From contig NC_069094.1 of the NCBI RefSeq assembly GCF_947172395.1, positions 2,316,501-2,380,500 on the forward strand: DNA of 64,000 nt. Reading direction: 5' to 3'. The DNA comes from Bicyclus anynana (Eukaryota > Arthropoda > Insecta > Lepidoptera > Nymphalidae). Shown in pieces: positions 1 through 8,981 of the stretch. Numbering within the stretch: position 1 is the stretch's first letter; each line of letters begins with the position of its first letter. The position numbers and the translations under genes were made by a program. A model generated the notes under the pieces. That model searched no databases and was not told where the DNA came from. It was given only the letters and a program-made list of their open reading frames with translations.

Positions 1-65
1 ATACATGTATGTCATATCTCAGGCTAAAATACTTCACCGTAGCCTAAAGTCGGTCGGGATTTACC

Positions 66-150
66 TCATCATCTTTAGCAACTCATATTCGGCTCACTGT
101 TGAGCACGAGTTTCCTCTGGCATGTGAATTGGAAGACTTCACACACGTAT
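66..150 (-). repeat. SINE-A fragment (3' part)
   Basis: Short minus-strand remnant of the commonest SINE in the window. It carries the reverse complement of the 3' region (CATATTCGGCTCACTG, then a GCAGACTTCACACACG-like stretch), with a large internal deletion and no tRNA-like head. SINE-A is named only for this report. Confidence 0.55.
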
Positions 151-639
151 ACAGTTTATCAACTATGAAACATCGTTACAATAGAGACAGTTTTTAAAAT
201 TGCTTAGATCATTGATCATATACTTTTACAGCAAAGTAACGTCCAGCGAGGCAGGTCCTATATAATAATTGGTCTGAGTATAGTATAGATAACAATTTAG
301 GTTTACATGCAAATAGCCAGGATAAGCCTTCCGCAACATAATATTCTAGCTAGAGCAACCTCAGCCGCGTCTAGCGATAAGCCTTTTCCTGATAAAATAA
401 ACCTCAATTCAGAACACGGTATCTGAAATCAAAGTTTTACAGGGCTTTGGTATTGAATTTTCACAGAATAGCTTATTTGATATAATATTATTGTCTATTG
501 TGTTGGTATCAGTAGAGAATTTTGTAATAGATTTTGTGTGGGAGAGTACTAACGCTGTTTTTATTTTGGTTGCAAAACATCAATGGTGTTTTATAGTCTG
601 AAGAGCATGACTGGCAGTAATATTATAGTCGAATGAGGC

Positions 640-730
640 GTAAGTGCGAATCCGGTCCGGGGCATGCACCTCCAACTTTTCAGTTGTGACTCGAGCTCAG
701 CAGTGAGCTGAATATGAGTTGATAATGATT
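640..730 (+). repeat. SINE-A copy with internal deletion
   Basis: Begins in the B-box region (GCGAATCCGGTCCGGGGCATG), runs to CTTTTCAGTTGTG and then jumps directly to ACTCGAGCTCAGCAGTGAG near the 3' end. About 190 bp of the middle is missing compared with the complete copy at 2216-2526. It ends in a degenerate TGATAATGATT tail. Confidence 0.7.
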
Positions 731-778
731 CTCAAGTGAACTGAAAATACGCGGGAGACATCGCGGTGAATCGACTAG

Positions 779-1250
779 TCTATAATAATATTATAAAGAG
801 GTAAAGTTTGTGATATTGCAGGGGGTGATCTGGATCTCATCATCATCATTATCAACCCATATTCGGCTCACTGCTAAACTCGAGTCTCCTCTCAGAGTGA
901 GAGAGATTAGGCCAATAGTCCACCACGCTGGCCCAATGCGGATTGGCAGACTTCTTTCCTTCACTATTTGAGACACGTGATATTTAATTTCTTAAAATGC
1001 ACACAACTGAAAAGTTGGAGCTGTATGCCCTGGACCGGATTCAAATCCACACCCTCCGGAATCGGAGGCAGAGGTCATATAAACTGGGCTATCACGGCTC
1101 TATCACGGATCTGGATCTACTAACCCGATTTTTCTAATTATTTTAGTGCTCGAGAGCCACGTTATTTGTGAGTGGAGTAATCATAGGTTATATTTTGTAC
1201 GCGTATTCTCACGTGAACGGGAACTACACGAGTGAAACCTTATAGTAGGT
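779..1250 (+). mobile_element. Non-autonomous Helitron, split by a SINE
   Basis: Starts TCTATAATAATATTATAAAG, the 5' end shared by the other Helitrons here. The body resumes after the SINE (GGATCTACTAACCCGATTT to GAACGGGAACTACACGAGTG) and fades out near 1250 without a clean hairpin-CTAG end. Helitrons are rolling-circle DNA transposons with 5' TC, a 3' hairpin and CTRR termini. No Rep/helicase coding is present, so this copy is non-autonomous. Confidence 0.7.
838..1107 (-). mobile_element. SINE-A, full-length, with 11 bp target duplication
   Basis: Reverse-complement SINE-A: (CAT)n tail at the left, CACACAACTGAAAAGTTGGAG in the body, and a tRNA-like head with B box (GGATTCAAATCC) and A-box region at the right. 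It lies between two copies of GATCTGGATCT (827-837 and 1108-1118), an 11 bp target-site duplication, and it interrupts the Helitron. This fixes both ends of the SINE and shows it is younger than the Helitron. Confidence 0.88.
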
Positions 1251-1649
1251 AGCGTATAAATGTATTGAGGTCTAAAAAATAAGTCACAAGTGTTAGTTCC
1301 GTGTGTGATTTCCATGTCAGGAATTAAATAGAGTCACTGGGCTGTAGTTAATAACAATTTGTAGCCAGTTGAAAATAACCACAACCGTATCGCGTGTCCG
1401 GCCTGATTATCACACTATAAAACACCGCCCCAACTAATAGAGGCGGGCGAAATAATAATTTTTAATTTCTTCCGGGCGCTTGTATAACACACGATGATTT
1501 ATATTTAACTAACTTGTCCCCAAGGCGACGCTTTGTGGAATAAATTTTTCATATTTATTACTTTTAATGGGGAAGTTATCGATCAGAGGGTAGTTTGTGT
1601 ACACAATTTGTTGCTTATACTTATATACTTTAGAAGAGATAGATTTTTT
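1251..1649. other. No recognised feature
   Basis: AT-rich non-coding sequence. I see no open frame of note, terminal repeats or similarity to the repeats listed here. Confidence 0.5.
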
Positions 1650-1915
1650 TAGGGTACCGTAGTCAAAAAGGCATTGTTATCAGAGTTTTGTACCCAAAAG
1701 GTAAATGGGACCCTATTACTAATACTCCGCTGACCGTCCGTTCGTCCGTCTGTCACGCAGTATCTCATGTACCGTGATAGTTAGACAGTGGAAATTTTCA
1801 CAGGTTATGTATTTTATGTTTCCGCTATAACAACAAATATTAAAAAAACAGAATAAAACGCGATAATGTAACAGAACCCTTCGTGCGAGAGTCCAACTCG
1901 CACCGGTTATTTTAT
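1650..1915. repeat. Interspersed repeat, class unclear
   Basis: Contains the phrases AGGGTACCGTAGTCAAAAAGG, CCGTCCGTTCGTCCGTCTGTC and CCCTTCGTGCGAGAGTCCAACTCGCACCGG. I know this wording from widespread moth and butterfly repeats, but cannot assign a class. A CCGTCTGTCTGTCCGTCC relative lies near 14165. No coding capacity or target duplication is visible. Confidence 0.45.
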
Positions 1916-1924
1916 TTGATTTTT

Positions 1925-2160
1925 ATTTTTAACACCCGATGAAAAAGAGTGTAATAAGTGTGATCTCTATGTTCGACTGTGTACTATAGCTCATAAACAG
2001 GTAAACCGATTTGTATGCGGTTTTTTAGAATGTGGTTAATTAGCTATGGTCCTAAGACATGTTTCATGGAAATTGGTTTAACCGTTTACAAGATATTGGG
2101 GGGGGGGATGAAAGTGGTATCTATTACCCCCATAGGTATGATACAGGTATATAAATATCT
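1925..2160. repeat. Probable interspersed repeat
   Basis: Begins near AACACCCGATGAAAAAGAGTGT and contains AAACCGATTTGTATGCGGTTTTTT and a run of nine or more G at about 2098-2107. The pattern resembles a common lepidopteran dispersed repeat, but I find no second copy in this window. Confidence 0.3.
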
Positions 2161-2215
2161 GCCCGTATAATTTTCGTACAAATCTTTACCATTTTTTTTG
2201 GTTTATATATTAATA

Positions 2216-2526
2216 AGTGCCGTGATAGCCCAGTGGATATGACCTCTGCCTCCGATTCCGGAGGGTGTCGGTTCGACTCCGATCTGCGGCATGAACCTCC
2301 AACTTTTCAGTTGTGTGCATTTTAAGAAATTAAATATCACGTGTTTCAATCGGTGAAGGAAAACATCGTGAGGAAACCTGCATACCAGAGAATTATCTTA
2401 ATTCTCTGCGTGTGTGAAGTCTGCCAATCCGCATTGGGCCAGCGTGGTGGACTATTGGCCTAACCCCTCTCACTCTGAGAGGAGACTCGAGCTCAGCAGT
2501 GAGCCGAATATGGGTTGATGACGACG
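2216..2526 (+). mobile_element. SINE-A, complete reference copy
   Basis: A complete tRNA-derived SINE of about 311 bp. The head GCCGTGATAGCCCAGTGGATATGACC holds the A box and GGTTCGACTCC the B box of the internal pol III promoter. The body runs through CAACTTTTCAGTTGTGTGCA, TCACGTGTTTCAATCGGTGA and the CTCTGAGAGGAGACTCGAG hairpin region. The tail is GGGTTGATGACGACG. Exact 9 bp target duplications ATATTAATA lie at 2207-2215 and 2527-2535. No protein is encoded; retroposition must use a LINE reverse transcriptase. Confidence 0.9.
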
Positions 2527-2535
2527 ATATTAATA

Positions 2536-3020
2536 CCATGACGATGCCATTTTAAAACTCGTGTGCCCAGTTACCGATTCAATCTATCCGATATCACACT
2601 ATACAAGTGGAAACTATACTAGTATGTCTCGGAGCCTATGTACCAATATCCACTCAATCTAGCGTTCTCAAAGGGAGTTAGCATACGTTATAACATAATA
2701 TAGATATATAACCAATTGATAATATTGGAACTATCGCAAAGCCAATAGAGTATCATTTGAAATCAAAATGTATTGGGTTTCTATTGGGTATTTACGCTCG
2801 ATGATAAGTGTGGATTAATTGTGATCTCTTGATGTTAAGTGACAATTTAGGGCTCTAAGCAGCTGGCCTATTACTATTTTAGTCTTTATTATCAAGCTTT
2901 AAAAATAAACATCAAATGAATAGGCTAGTTGACACTTTTTTTTAAATGGTCTTGTAAATAGTTAATTTCGTTTTATTAGACTAAATTTCTTATTTTCATA
3001 TTTTTTAGTTTTTAAATATG
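2536..3020. other. No recognised feature
   Basis: AT-rich sequence with no coding signal, terminal repeats or recognisable repeat. Confidence 0.5.
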
Positions 3021-3190
3021 TTTTTAACCGACTTCAAAAATCGTCCGAATCTTTTTTTTATGTATGTTCACCGTCTACTCGAAGACGCCTGAACCGACTT
3101 GAATTTTTTTTTTGATAGGCATTGTTTTCCATTTGTAATCAATGTTAGGATCTGATGATGAAATCCTGGAAAAATCGAAAAATCGTTCGA
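3021..3190. repeat. Interspersed repeat (AACCGACTTCAAAAA type)
   Basis: Contains TTTTTAACCGACTTCAAAAA and GACGCCTGAACCGACTTGAA, phrases I associate with a very common dispersed lepidopteran repeat. It runs into homopolymer T just before the SINE-B copy. Class not determined. Confidence 0.4.
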
Positions 3191-3468
3191 TTTTTTTTTT
3201 ATTATTTACAAGTTAGCCCTTGACTACAATCACACCTGATAGTAAGTGATGATGCAGTCTAAGATGGAAGCGGGCTAACTTGTTAGGAGGAGGATGAAAA
3301 TCCACACCCCTTTCGGTTTCTACACGGCATCGTACCGGAACGCTAAATCGCTTGGCGGTACGTCTTTGCCGGTAGGGTGGTAACTAGCCACGGCCGAAGC
3401 CTCCCATCAGCCAGACCTGGACTAGTTAAGAAAATCTCAATCTGCCCAGCCGGGGATCGAACCCAGCA
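3191..3468 (-). mobile_element. SINE-B, 3' part, interrupted
   Basis: Reverse-complement SINE-B starting with poly-T (its poly-A tail). It holds AGCCCTTGACTACAATC, the AGGAGGAGGATGAAAATCCACACC core and CGCTAAATCGCTTGGCGG. It stops abruptly inside the B box (GGGGATCGAACCCA) where a TIR element is inserted; the head resumes at 4337. Confidence 0.85.
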
Positions 3469-4336
3469 GGGCTAGCACGGGCAAGGGAGAAATTTATCCA
3501 CGGGGAGAGGATAAAACGTTTATCCCCCACACTCGTTTTATCCACTCACCGCGCATGGCCACGTCGGTGGATATAATATTCCCGGTGGATAAACGGAGGG
3601 AAAGACTTGTCAACCCATTCGTATATATATCTTATAAATTGGCATTAGGTATATTAATAGTCCGAAATAAACGTAAATTTGATAATATTTGGTTTTTTTG
3701 TGCATATTATTTATCTGTTTTCTGTGGCATTGTTTTGTTTGGTGATTGTTTTTTGCGGTGGTTTGTAGTAGGTATCTATAGTATCTATCATACTAGCGGA
3801 CCCGGTCAAGCTTCGTTTTGACATAAGTGCACTTGTTCTCTATCCCTACTCTACCCTTCTTTACCTCTAACCCTGCCCTACCCCTACCCTACCCCTACCC
3901 TACCCCCCCTACCCCCCCCTCCCCACCCCCCCACCCCTACCCCCCCCCCCCCTACCCCACCCCTACACCACCCCCACCCCTACCCCACCCCTACCCCACC
4001 CCTACCCTACCGCTACCCTACCCCTACCCTACCCCATATTGCGAAGCAATTGTTAAAGACCAAAACATGCGAGACATAATTGTTTTTTTAAGTAAAGTTT
4101 TATCCCCACATCAACTTCACAGGGATAAATTTATCGCGTTTAAATGTCAAAAGTCCCAAAGTATATCATTTTATCCACTCCATATGCCATAGTCGAGGAA
4201 AAGATCTCCACGCGTAATGTCAATCGGGGATTAATTTGTCTTTCCCTTGTGGTCATGCTATGACGGGTGGATTTATATCCTTAGTCAGTGGATATAATGG
4301 GTGGATAAAAATTTTATCCCTTGCCCATGCTAGCCC
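3469..4336. mobile_element. Non-autonomous TIR DNA element inserted in SINE-B
   Basis: The ends are inverted repeats of 20 bp with one mismatch: GGGCTAGCACGGGCAAGGGA at 3469-3488 and its complement at 4317-4336. The subterminal parts are full of TTATCC/GGATAA motifs in both orientations. GCA occurs just outside both ends and may be a short target duplication, but this is not certain. Open frames inside are low-complexity or incidental, so I call it a MITE-like element. It has itself received a Helitron end and minisatellite (3793-4033). Confidence 0.75.
3793..4033 (-). mobile_element. Helitron end with CCCTAC minisatellite
   Basis: CTAGCGGACCCGGTCAAGCTTCG at 3793 is the reverse complement of a Helitron 3' terminus (hairpin, then CTAG). 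It leads into about 190 bp of CCCTAC/CCCCTAC-type C-rich repeats (3840-4033). The opposite terminus is not visible. Frames through the C-rich tract give only Pro/Tyr/Thr-rich low-complexity peptides and are not genes. Confidence 0.6.
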
Positions 4337-4401
4337 GGCAGGACCTCCGTTTTGTAAATCCACCGCGCATACCACTGCGCCAGGGGGAGGCGGAGGCCGT
4401 C
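4337..4401 (-). mobile_element. SINE-B, 5' tRNA-like head, interrupted copy
   Basis: Continuation of the SINE-B copy broken at 3468: GGACCTCCGTTTTGTAAATCC, then CCACCGCGCATACCACTGCGCC, the reverse complement of the A-box part of the tRNA-like head. Joined conceptually with 3191-3468 it gives one complete SINE-B. Confidence 0.85.
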
Positions 4402-4443
4402 AAAATATTATAGGGACAACTAGTACGTTTGTTAAGTTATTGA

Positions 4444-4530
4444 AAATGGACAATCAAGCAACATTTGTCCTCCTTTAATTTTAATGCGCTAGTGCCATAT
4501 CTCTAGCATAAAATATCATTGGTATTAATT
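4444..4530. repeat. Fragment of an interspersed repeat also at 22.2 kb
   Basis: Shares the layout TTTGTCC..., GCGCTAGTGCCATATCTCTAG, AAAATATCATTGG with 22196-22265 (TGGTGTGCTGCTGCCCTATC...). Probably the end of an old DNA element; class unknown. Confidence 0.4.
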
Positions 4531-4965
4531 CCAATCGCATCTTTATTATAGGAGAATGTTCAGTGCCCTGTAGCATACGCTAAACAAAAGGTGGTTGATG
4601 ATAATGATTAATGATGTAAACATCAAGTTGAAGTAATTACCCAGAGCTTTCATCTGTCAAGGTGACGTCACTGCAGAGCCTTACATTTGGACGTATTAAA
4701 CCTAAGATTATCTGCTTTATAATTAATAGCGCTGGCATATGGCAGCTCTTTGATATATATCACGATAACGTCATACATATTGTATTAGGAGTTCGATACA
4801 TATGATTTGATTACAACGCGGTTTGAATTTTTAATTAGCTAGACGTCGTTATTAGTACGTCAGAGATTACGTGAATTGTAAATAATTAAACAATTATAAT
4901 TCGTAATGAATAATGTATGCTTCTAAATATCACAGAAAATGTACTTATTACTTTTTATATTAATA

Positions 4966-5058
4966 AGTAGTCCGCCGCGTGGTTTTATCCGCGTGGTTCC
5001 CGTTCCCGTAGGAATACGGCGATAAAATATAAAATATAGCACTCGGGGATAGTGTAGC
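4966..5058 (-). mobile_element. Helitron fragment
   Basis: CCGCGTGGTTCCCGTTCCCG, TAGGAATACGG and ATATAGCACTC correspond to the reverse-complement 3' half of group-A Helitrons. It is truncated by the group-B copy that follows. Confidence 0.65.
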
Positions 5059-5420
5059 TTACTAATATTATAAACACGAAAGTTTGTATAGTTGTTTGTT
5101 ACTCTACGCCGCAACTACTGAACCGATTTGGCTAAAATAGAAATAGGTTTTACTCTGGATCAACACTATCTATTATTTGTTATCCCGAAAAAATCCACGG
5201 ATTCCCGAGATTTGCGAAAACCTGATGATTTTGATGGTATGAATGTTTGTTACTCTTTCACGCCTCGGTTACTGAACCGAATCACCTGAAATTAGAAGTG
5301 GGGATAGATTATAGTCTGGATTATCACATAGGCTACTTTTTATCTCGGAGAAATCCATGGTTCCCGAGGGATTTGTAAAAAACTAACTTCCACGCGGACG
5401 AAGTTGCGGGCGTCTGCTAG
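5059..5420 (+). mobile_element. Non-autonomous Helitron, group B
   Basis: Runs from ACTAATATTATAAACACGAAAG to CGCGGACGAAGTTGCGGGCGTCTGCTAG. The 3' end has the GCGGACG/CGTCNGC hairpin directly before CTAG. About 360 bp, no coding. Confidence 0.8.
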
Positions 5421-5668
5421 TAGATCTATAAAAAGGAATATTCGGTCATAGATCATGGTTTTCTAATATCCCAAAGGGGTTGGGCAGCGTTTCAGATGAA
5501 AGCTCCCAGGTGGCTCAACTTTTTCCGACACTTCCGTCCTATTTCTATCAATTTATGTAACATCTTGACTGCTTCTTTTTAGCCGGGTGTTATCTTAAAA
5601 CTATCAGTAACACACACAGTAAAAGATAACACATGATTGTATTTGTTTTTCAAGTTGGATACATTTTT

Positions 5669-5943
5669 ACCCGACTGCGTCAGAATAATGTTTTTCGAGT
5701 GTATGTGTGTATGTTTGTGTGTATGTCCATTTCTTAGGAATGCCCTACAGCCCAAACGGCTGGACGGATTTGGACATATGAGGTGTCATTGAGTTCGTTA
5801 GAATTGTGGTAGTGACATAGACTATATAAATTTTCAAAATGGCGCCCGTAAATGAATTTAATCATAACTAAATATACAGATATTGTGACACCTAAAAGAG
5901 AAAAACAAGTGTTTTTCTATTTCAGTTAATGAGGCAGTCGGGT
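5669..5943. mobile_element. MITE with ACCCGACTGC terminal inverted repeats
   Basis: ACCCGACTGC at 5669 and its complement GCAGTCGGGT at 5934-5943 bound a 275 bp non-coding unit with a GT-rich stretch (5699-5725). Its structure fits a MITE. Superfamily and target duplication are not clear. Confidence 0.55.
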
Positions 5944-5949
5944 TTTTTG

Positions 5950-6940
5950 TTTTTATTTTTTTTGTTTATTATTTGACATTTTTGGTTCAATGTATTGAGA
6001 ATAATTATTTTCCATTAACAACACATACGCACATCTACGCGATGCTCACAAAGCTAGGCTCTCAAAAATGTTAGAATACATTTTCCGTGGAAAATATTTT
6101 CTCCTTTGTAACAATGTATTTTTAATTTCCCCCATGTTACACAAGACGTTAAAATGCCAAGCGCGCTGAAGGGATTACCGCTTGTATGTGCAATCAATTA
6201 CAAGGAAATTAATCTTAGGTTTAATATGTCAGATTGCGCCGCGCAAGTCCTATTGCCACGCTCTGACAATCGAAAACACTGTAATTATGAAATATTTACA
6301 TGAATTTTGTGCCTGTGCTAGACCTTCGCGTTTTTTCTTCTTTTTTTACTACTGTCAAACAATACTAACGAAGACTAAAAAGTACTAAAGAGGACTAAAT
6401 GCTCAGCACTAACCAGACATAAAGATTAGTATTGGATAGAAGCAGGCGTTACTTTGCGGAAGTTCATCATGAATATACATATTATAATAATTTATTTATT
6501 TTGGTATTATCCGCGAAAAGCCGACGAACCCATGCGACAACTGCACCCAGGTCCGACAAAATACTTTCTACGTACGTTTCACCCCGAAACCGGAGCATCC
6601 GGTGGTGTTAAAGGGATTCACACAACTTGTAGGTATAGTGCCTACCCTAGTTAAAATCCTTGTTCAAGCCACTGTGTGTTTTCCCGTAACGAGATGCACA
6701 TACGATGGATTAAACTTTAGAATTTACAGCAATCAATCAGACGCTGCGCTCGTAAGTTTGTTTGTACATCCTTTGTTTGCTTGAAATCGGTTTGAAATAA
6801 TATTGCGCGGTGCAATACCGAGAGCCTTTTCCCTGGGGAATATACCGCAGACGTATTGTAAATATTTTGGATTTTTAAGCTACGTATACGTTCGTAATGT
6901 TTTTAAGTTTTCGACTTTAATTATCACCAGTATAACCACC
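5950..6940. other. No recognised feature
   Basis: AT-rich. The open frames in 6182-6784 are short, overlap each other and look incidental. No repeat recognised. Confidence 0.45.
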
Positions 6941-6947
6941 ACCATAA

Positions 6948-7170
6948 GTGTCATGATAGCCCAGTGGTAGAGACATGAAAACCGTTATAGCCTAGTGGAT
7001 ATGACCTCTGCCTCCGATTGTGGAAAGAGTAGATTCGAATCCGGTCTGAGGCATGCACCTCCAACTTTTCAGTTGTATGCAATTAAATATCACGTGTCTC
7101 AAACGGTGAAGGAAAACATCGTGAGGAAAGCTGCATACCAGAAAATTTTCATAATTCTCTGCGTGTGTGC
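6948..7170 (+). mobile_element. SINE-A copy, 3' truncated, with duplicated head
   Basis: A short extra head (GTCATGATAGCCCAGTGG, 6948-6968) precedes a second head (CCGTTATAGCCTAGTGGATATGACC). The body continues through TTCGAATCCGGTC and CAACTTTTCAGTTGTATGCA to CTCTGCGTGTGTG, then stops at about 7170. The normal 3' half is absent and is replaced by the GC-richer stretch at 7171-7458. Confidence 0.7.
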
Positions 7171-7458
7171 ATGGAGGAAGAGGAAACCGTATGTTTAGAT
7201 GCAGAGGTGTATCCAAACAATGTGCAGCACACATTAGATCTCCAGCAACAATCCAAGAGGCGTTCTGGAGCTTGGAGGCGTTCCGAACTTCTGGAGCGAG
7301 CTCGGTTGGCTGGAGTGAATGCAGCGGGGACCAGCACCAAAAGGACCTACGAACAATGGCCAACTCTAGTGTCCAAGTGCGGAAAAGGCCCGATTAAAAG
7401 AAAAAGACGCAGCGACACCACGCAACGCAACGCAACGCATCGTGTGCCCTCGCTCTAA
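7165..7458 (+). other. Coding-like open frame of unknown origin
   Basis: A 97-codon open frame whose first codons lie at the end of the SINE-A fragment. The sequence from 7171 on is clearly GC-richer than its surroundings. The peptide is Arg/Lys/Glu-rich, ends in a basic cluster (IKRKRRSD) and runs into an ACGCA microsatellite (7420-7438). Two other frames are also open here, so this may be base composition rather than selection. I recognise no family; a degraded LINE ORF1 or a captured exon are possible. Not claimed as a gene. Confidence 0.2.
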
Positions 7459-7753
7459 AGATGAGATGGCAACTAAAGAGATTTCTGCTCTAAGACAACA
7501 GAGAAAACGTTTCAGCAATTAAGTACTTAGCATTAATTAAATAGAGCTTATTACTAGGAACAATGGTTGTTTACATTGCGAAGTCCTTCAAGAGAATATT
7601 ATTGTGTAAGAAATTCTTGTTTACTGAAACTCTTACTTTCCGAAAACTTGTACTAAGTTCATTTAAATCCAACCGACACAACGATTTAAAGTTATTGTGT
7701 AAGAATTGTGTAGAGTTAACGCAATAAAATCGTACTTCTAAATATTTTATTAA
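7459..7753. other. No recognised feature; ends in TTAA target
   Basis: AT-rich non-coding sequence. The last four bases (7750-7753, TTAA) are the left target duplication of the following MITE. Confidence 0.5.
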
Positions 7754-7920
7754 CACGTTCGCTGCGGTACTGATTTTTCTATACTTTACTCTGGTGCCTT
7801 ACGAGGTTTTTTGACCTCATACTAAAACTTTATGTGGTATGCTACGAGTTCCGTCGACCTCGTAACACTTGAAGAAGCTAGACTTACTAGGTCAATTGAC
7901 CTCGTACCGCAGCGAACGTG
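7754..7920. mobile_element. piggyBac-type MITE (TTAA target)
   Basis: A 167 bp element with perfect 17 bp terminal inverted repeats CACGTTCGCTGCGGTAC, flanked by TTAA on both sides (7750-7753, 7921-7924). TTAA duplication is the hallmark of piggyBac-like transposition. Inside are repeated TACGAGGT/GACCTCGTA motifs that may be extra transposase-binding sites. There is no coding; transposase must come from elsewhere. A second copy of identical length lies at 62444-62610. Confidence 0.85.
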
Positions 7921-7969
7921 TTAAAAACGTTGTGAGTCTTTTTTTTGTTTGTATTTAGTTTATAATTCG

Positions 7970-8103
7970 TGGCGCAGTAACGCAGTGGCACGAGCGGTGA
8001 ATTTACAAGACGGAAGTCTTGGGTTCGATCCCTGCCTGGACCGATTTAATTGATCCAGATGTGGCTGGTGGGAAGCTTTCGGTCGTGGTTAGTTATCACT
8101 CTA
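7970..8103 (+). mobile_element. SINE-B, 5' half
   Basis: tRNA-like head: GCAGTGGCACGAGCGGTGAA (A-box region), CAAGACGGAAGTCTTGGG and GGTTCGATCCC (B box), then the ATGTGGCTGGTGGGAAGC body. It ends at about 8103, so the 3' half is missing. Confidence 0.75.
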
Positions 8104-8162
8104 CCGGGTCAAGATAACTTATGAAAGAAGTGATGAACTTATCAAACAAGTGATAAGTTAAA

Positions 8163-8290
8163 AGCCCCAATAGCTTAGTGGTAAAAGGGCCGCACTCATC
8201 TTTGAGAGGTGGTTTCGATCCCTGACCGCTGGACTATTGTCAAACCCACTCCTAATTCAGTCTTTTCCGACTTATTAAAAGATATCAAAA
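8163..8290 (+). mobile_element. SINE-C copy
   Basis: A third tRNA-derived SINE: AGCCCCAATAGCTTAGTGGT head, GGTTTCGATCCC B box, GGACTATTGTCAAACCCACTC, CAGTCTTTTCCGACT, then an AT-rich tail. Other copies lie at 23842, 37041, 42221, 52774 and 53441. The head resembles a tRNA but lacks a full cloverleaf, so it is not a tRNA gene. Confidence 0.75.
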
Positions 8291-8300
8291 ATATATTATA

Positions 8301-8740
8301 CTAGCGGACGCCCGCGACTTCGTCCGCGTAAATTTCGATGTCAACTTTACTACTACCCCTACCCTACATCTACCCTACCCCTACCCTACCCCTACCCCAC
8401 CCTACCCCCACCCTACCCCTACCCTACCCCAAACCTACCCCTACCCTACCCCTACCTTACCTACACCCTACCCCCATCCTACCCCTACCCTCCCCGTACC
8501 ATATCCCTTTCCTACCCCTATCCCACCCGTACCCCTATCTCACGCCTATCCTACCCCTACCCTACCACTTCCCTATCCTACCCGTACCTCTACCCTACCA
8601 CTAACCTACCTCTACCACTACCCTAAACCCGGCCCTAAACCCGGCCCTAAACCTACCCTACCCATACACTACCCCTACGCTTCCCTACCCGTACCCTACA
8701 CTACCCTGTAACTTCTCTATCTTACTCCTACCCTTAGCAA
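8301..8740 (-). mobile_element. Helitron end carrying a long CCCTAC minisatellite
   Basis: CTAGCGGACGCCCGCGACTTC, then CGTCCGCG, forms the reversed 3' hairpin-CTAG terminus of a group-B Helitron. About 20 bp later the sequence becomes nearly 390 bp of (CCCTAC)/(CCCCTAC) variants (8347-8735). The Pro/Tyr/Leu-rich frame through it is low complexity and not a gene. The 5' terminus is not seen. Confidence 0.7.
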
Positions 8741-8792
8741 AATGGGTCCAGTCCTTCGAGAGTGGTGGTATGACCAAGAGAAATAGAGACTT

Positions 8793-8981
8793 CTATGCTA
8801 ATAATATAAAGAGGTAAAGTTCGTGTGGTTGTAGGAGGTAATCTCTGGATCTACTGGACCGATTTGGAAAATTGTTTTACCAATAGAAAGTTACGTTATT
8901 TGCGAGTGTTATAGGCTATGTTTGATCCCCATATTCACACGGGAACGGGAACTACGTAAATTAAAGCGCCGGGCGTCATGT
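8793..8981 (+). mobile_element. Helitron, group A, degraded
   Basis: GCTAATAATATAAAGAGGTAAAG at the 5' end, GAACGGGAACTACG near the 3' end and GGGCGTCATGTAG at the terminus. About 190 bp. The hairpin is eroded. Confidence 0.6.

Noticed and set aside
2216..2290. tRNA gene call from A- and B-box-like sequence (also at 7970, 8163, 23842, 30910, 52774)
   Set aside because: These heads sit on repeated SINE bodies, lack a convincing acceptor stem and cloverleaf, and occur many times with truncations.
3827..4192. 121-codon Pro/Tyr/Thr-rich open frame
   Set aside because: It is read through the CCCTAC minisatellite of a Helitron; low complexity explains the lack of stops.
8338..8604. 88-codon Pro/Leu/Tyr-rich open frame
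   Set aside because: The same CCCTAC-type array; not a protein gene.
8347..8735. Interstitial telomere repeat
   Set aside because: The unit is CCCTAC/CCCCTAC, not the insect TTAGG/CCTAA repeat, and it lies within Helitron termini.
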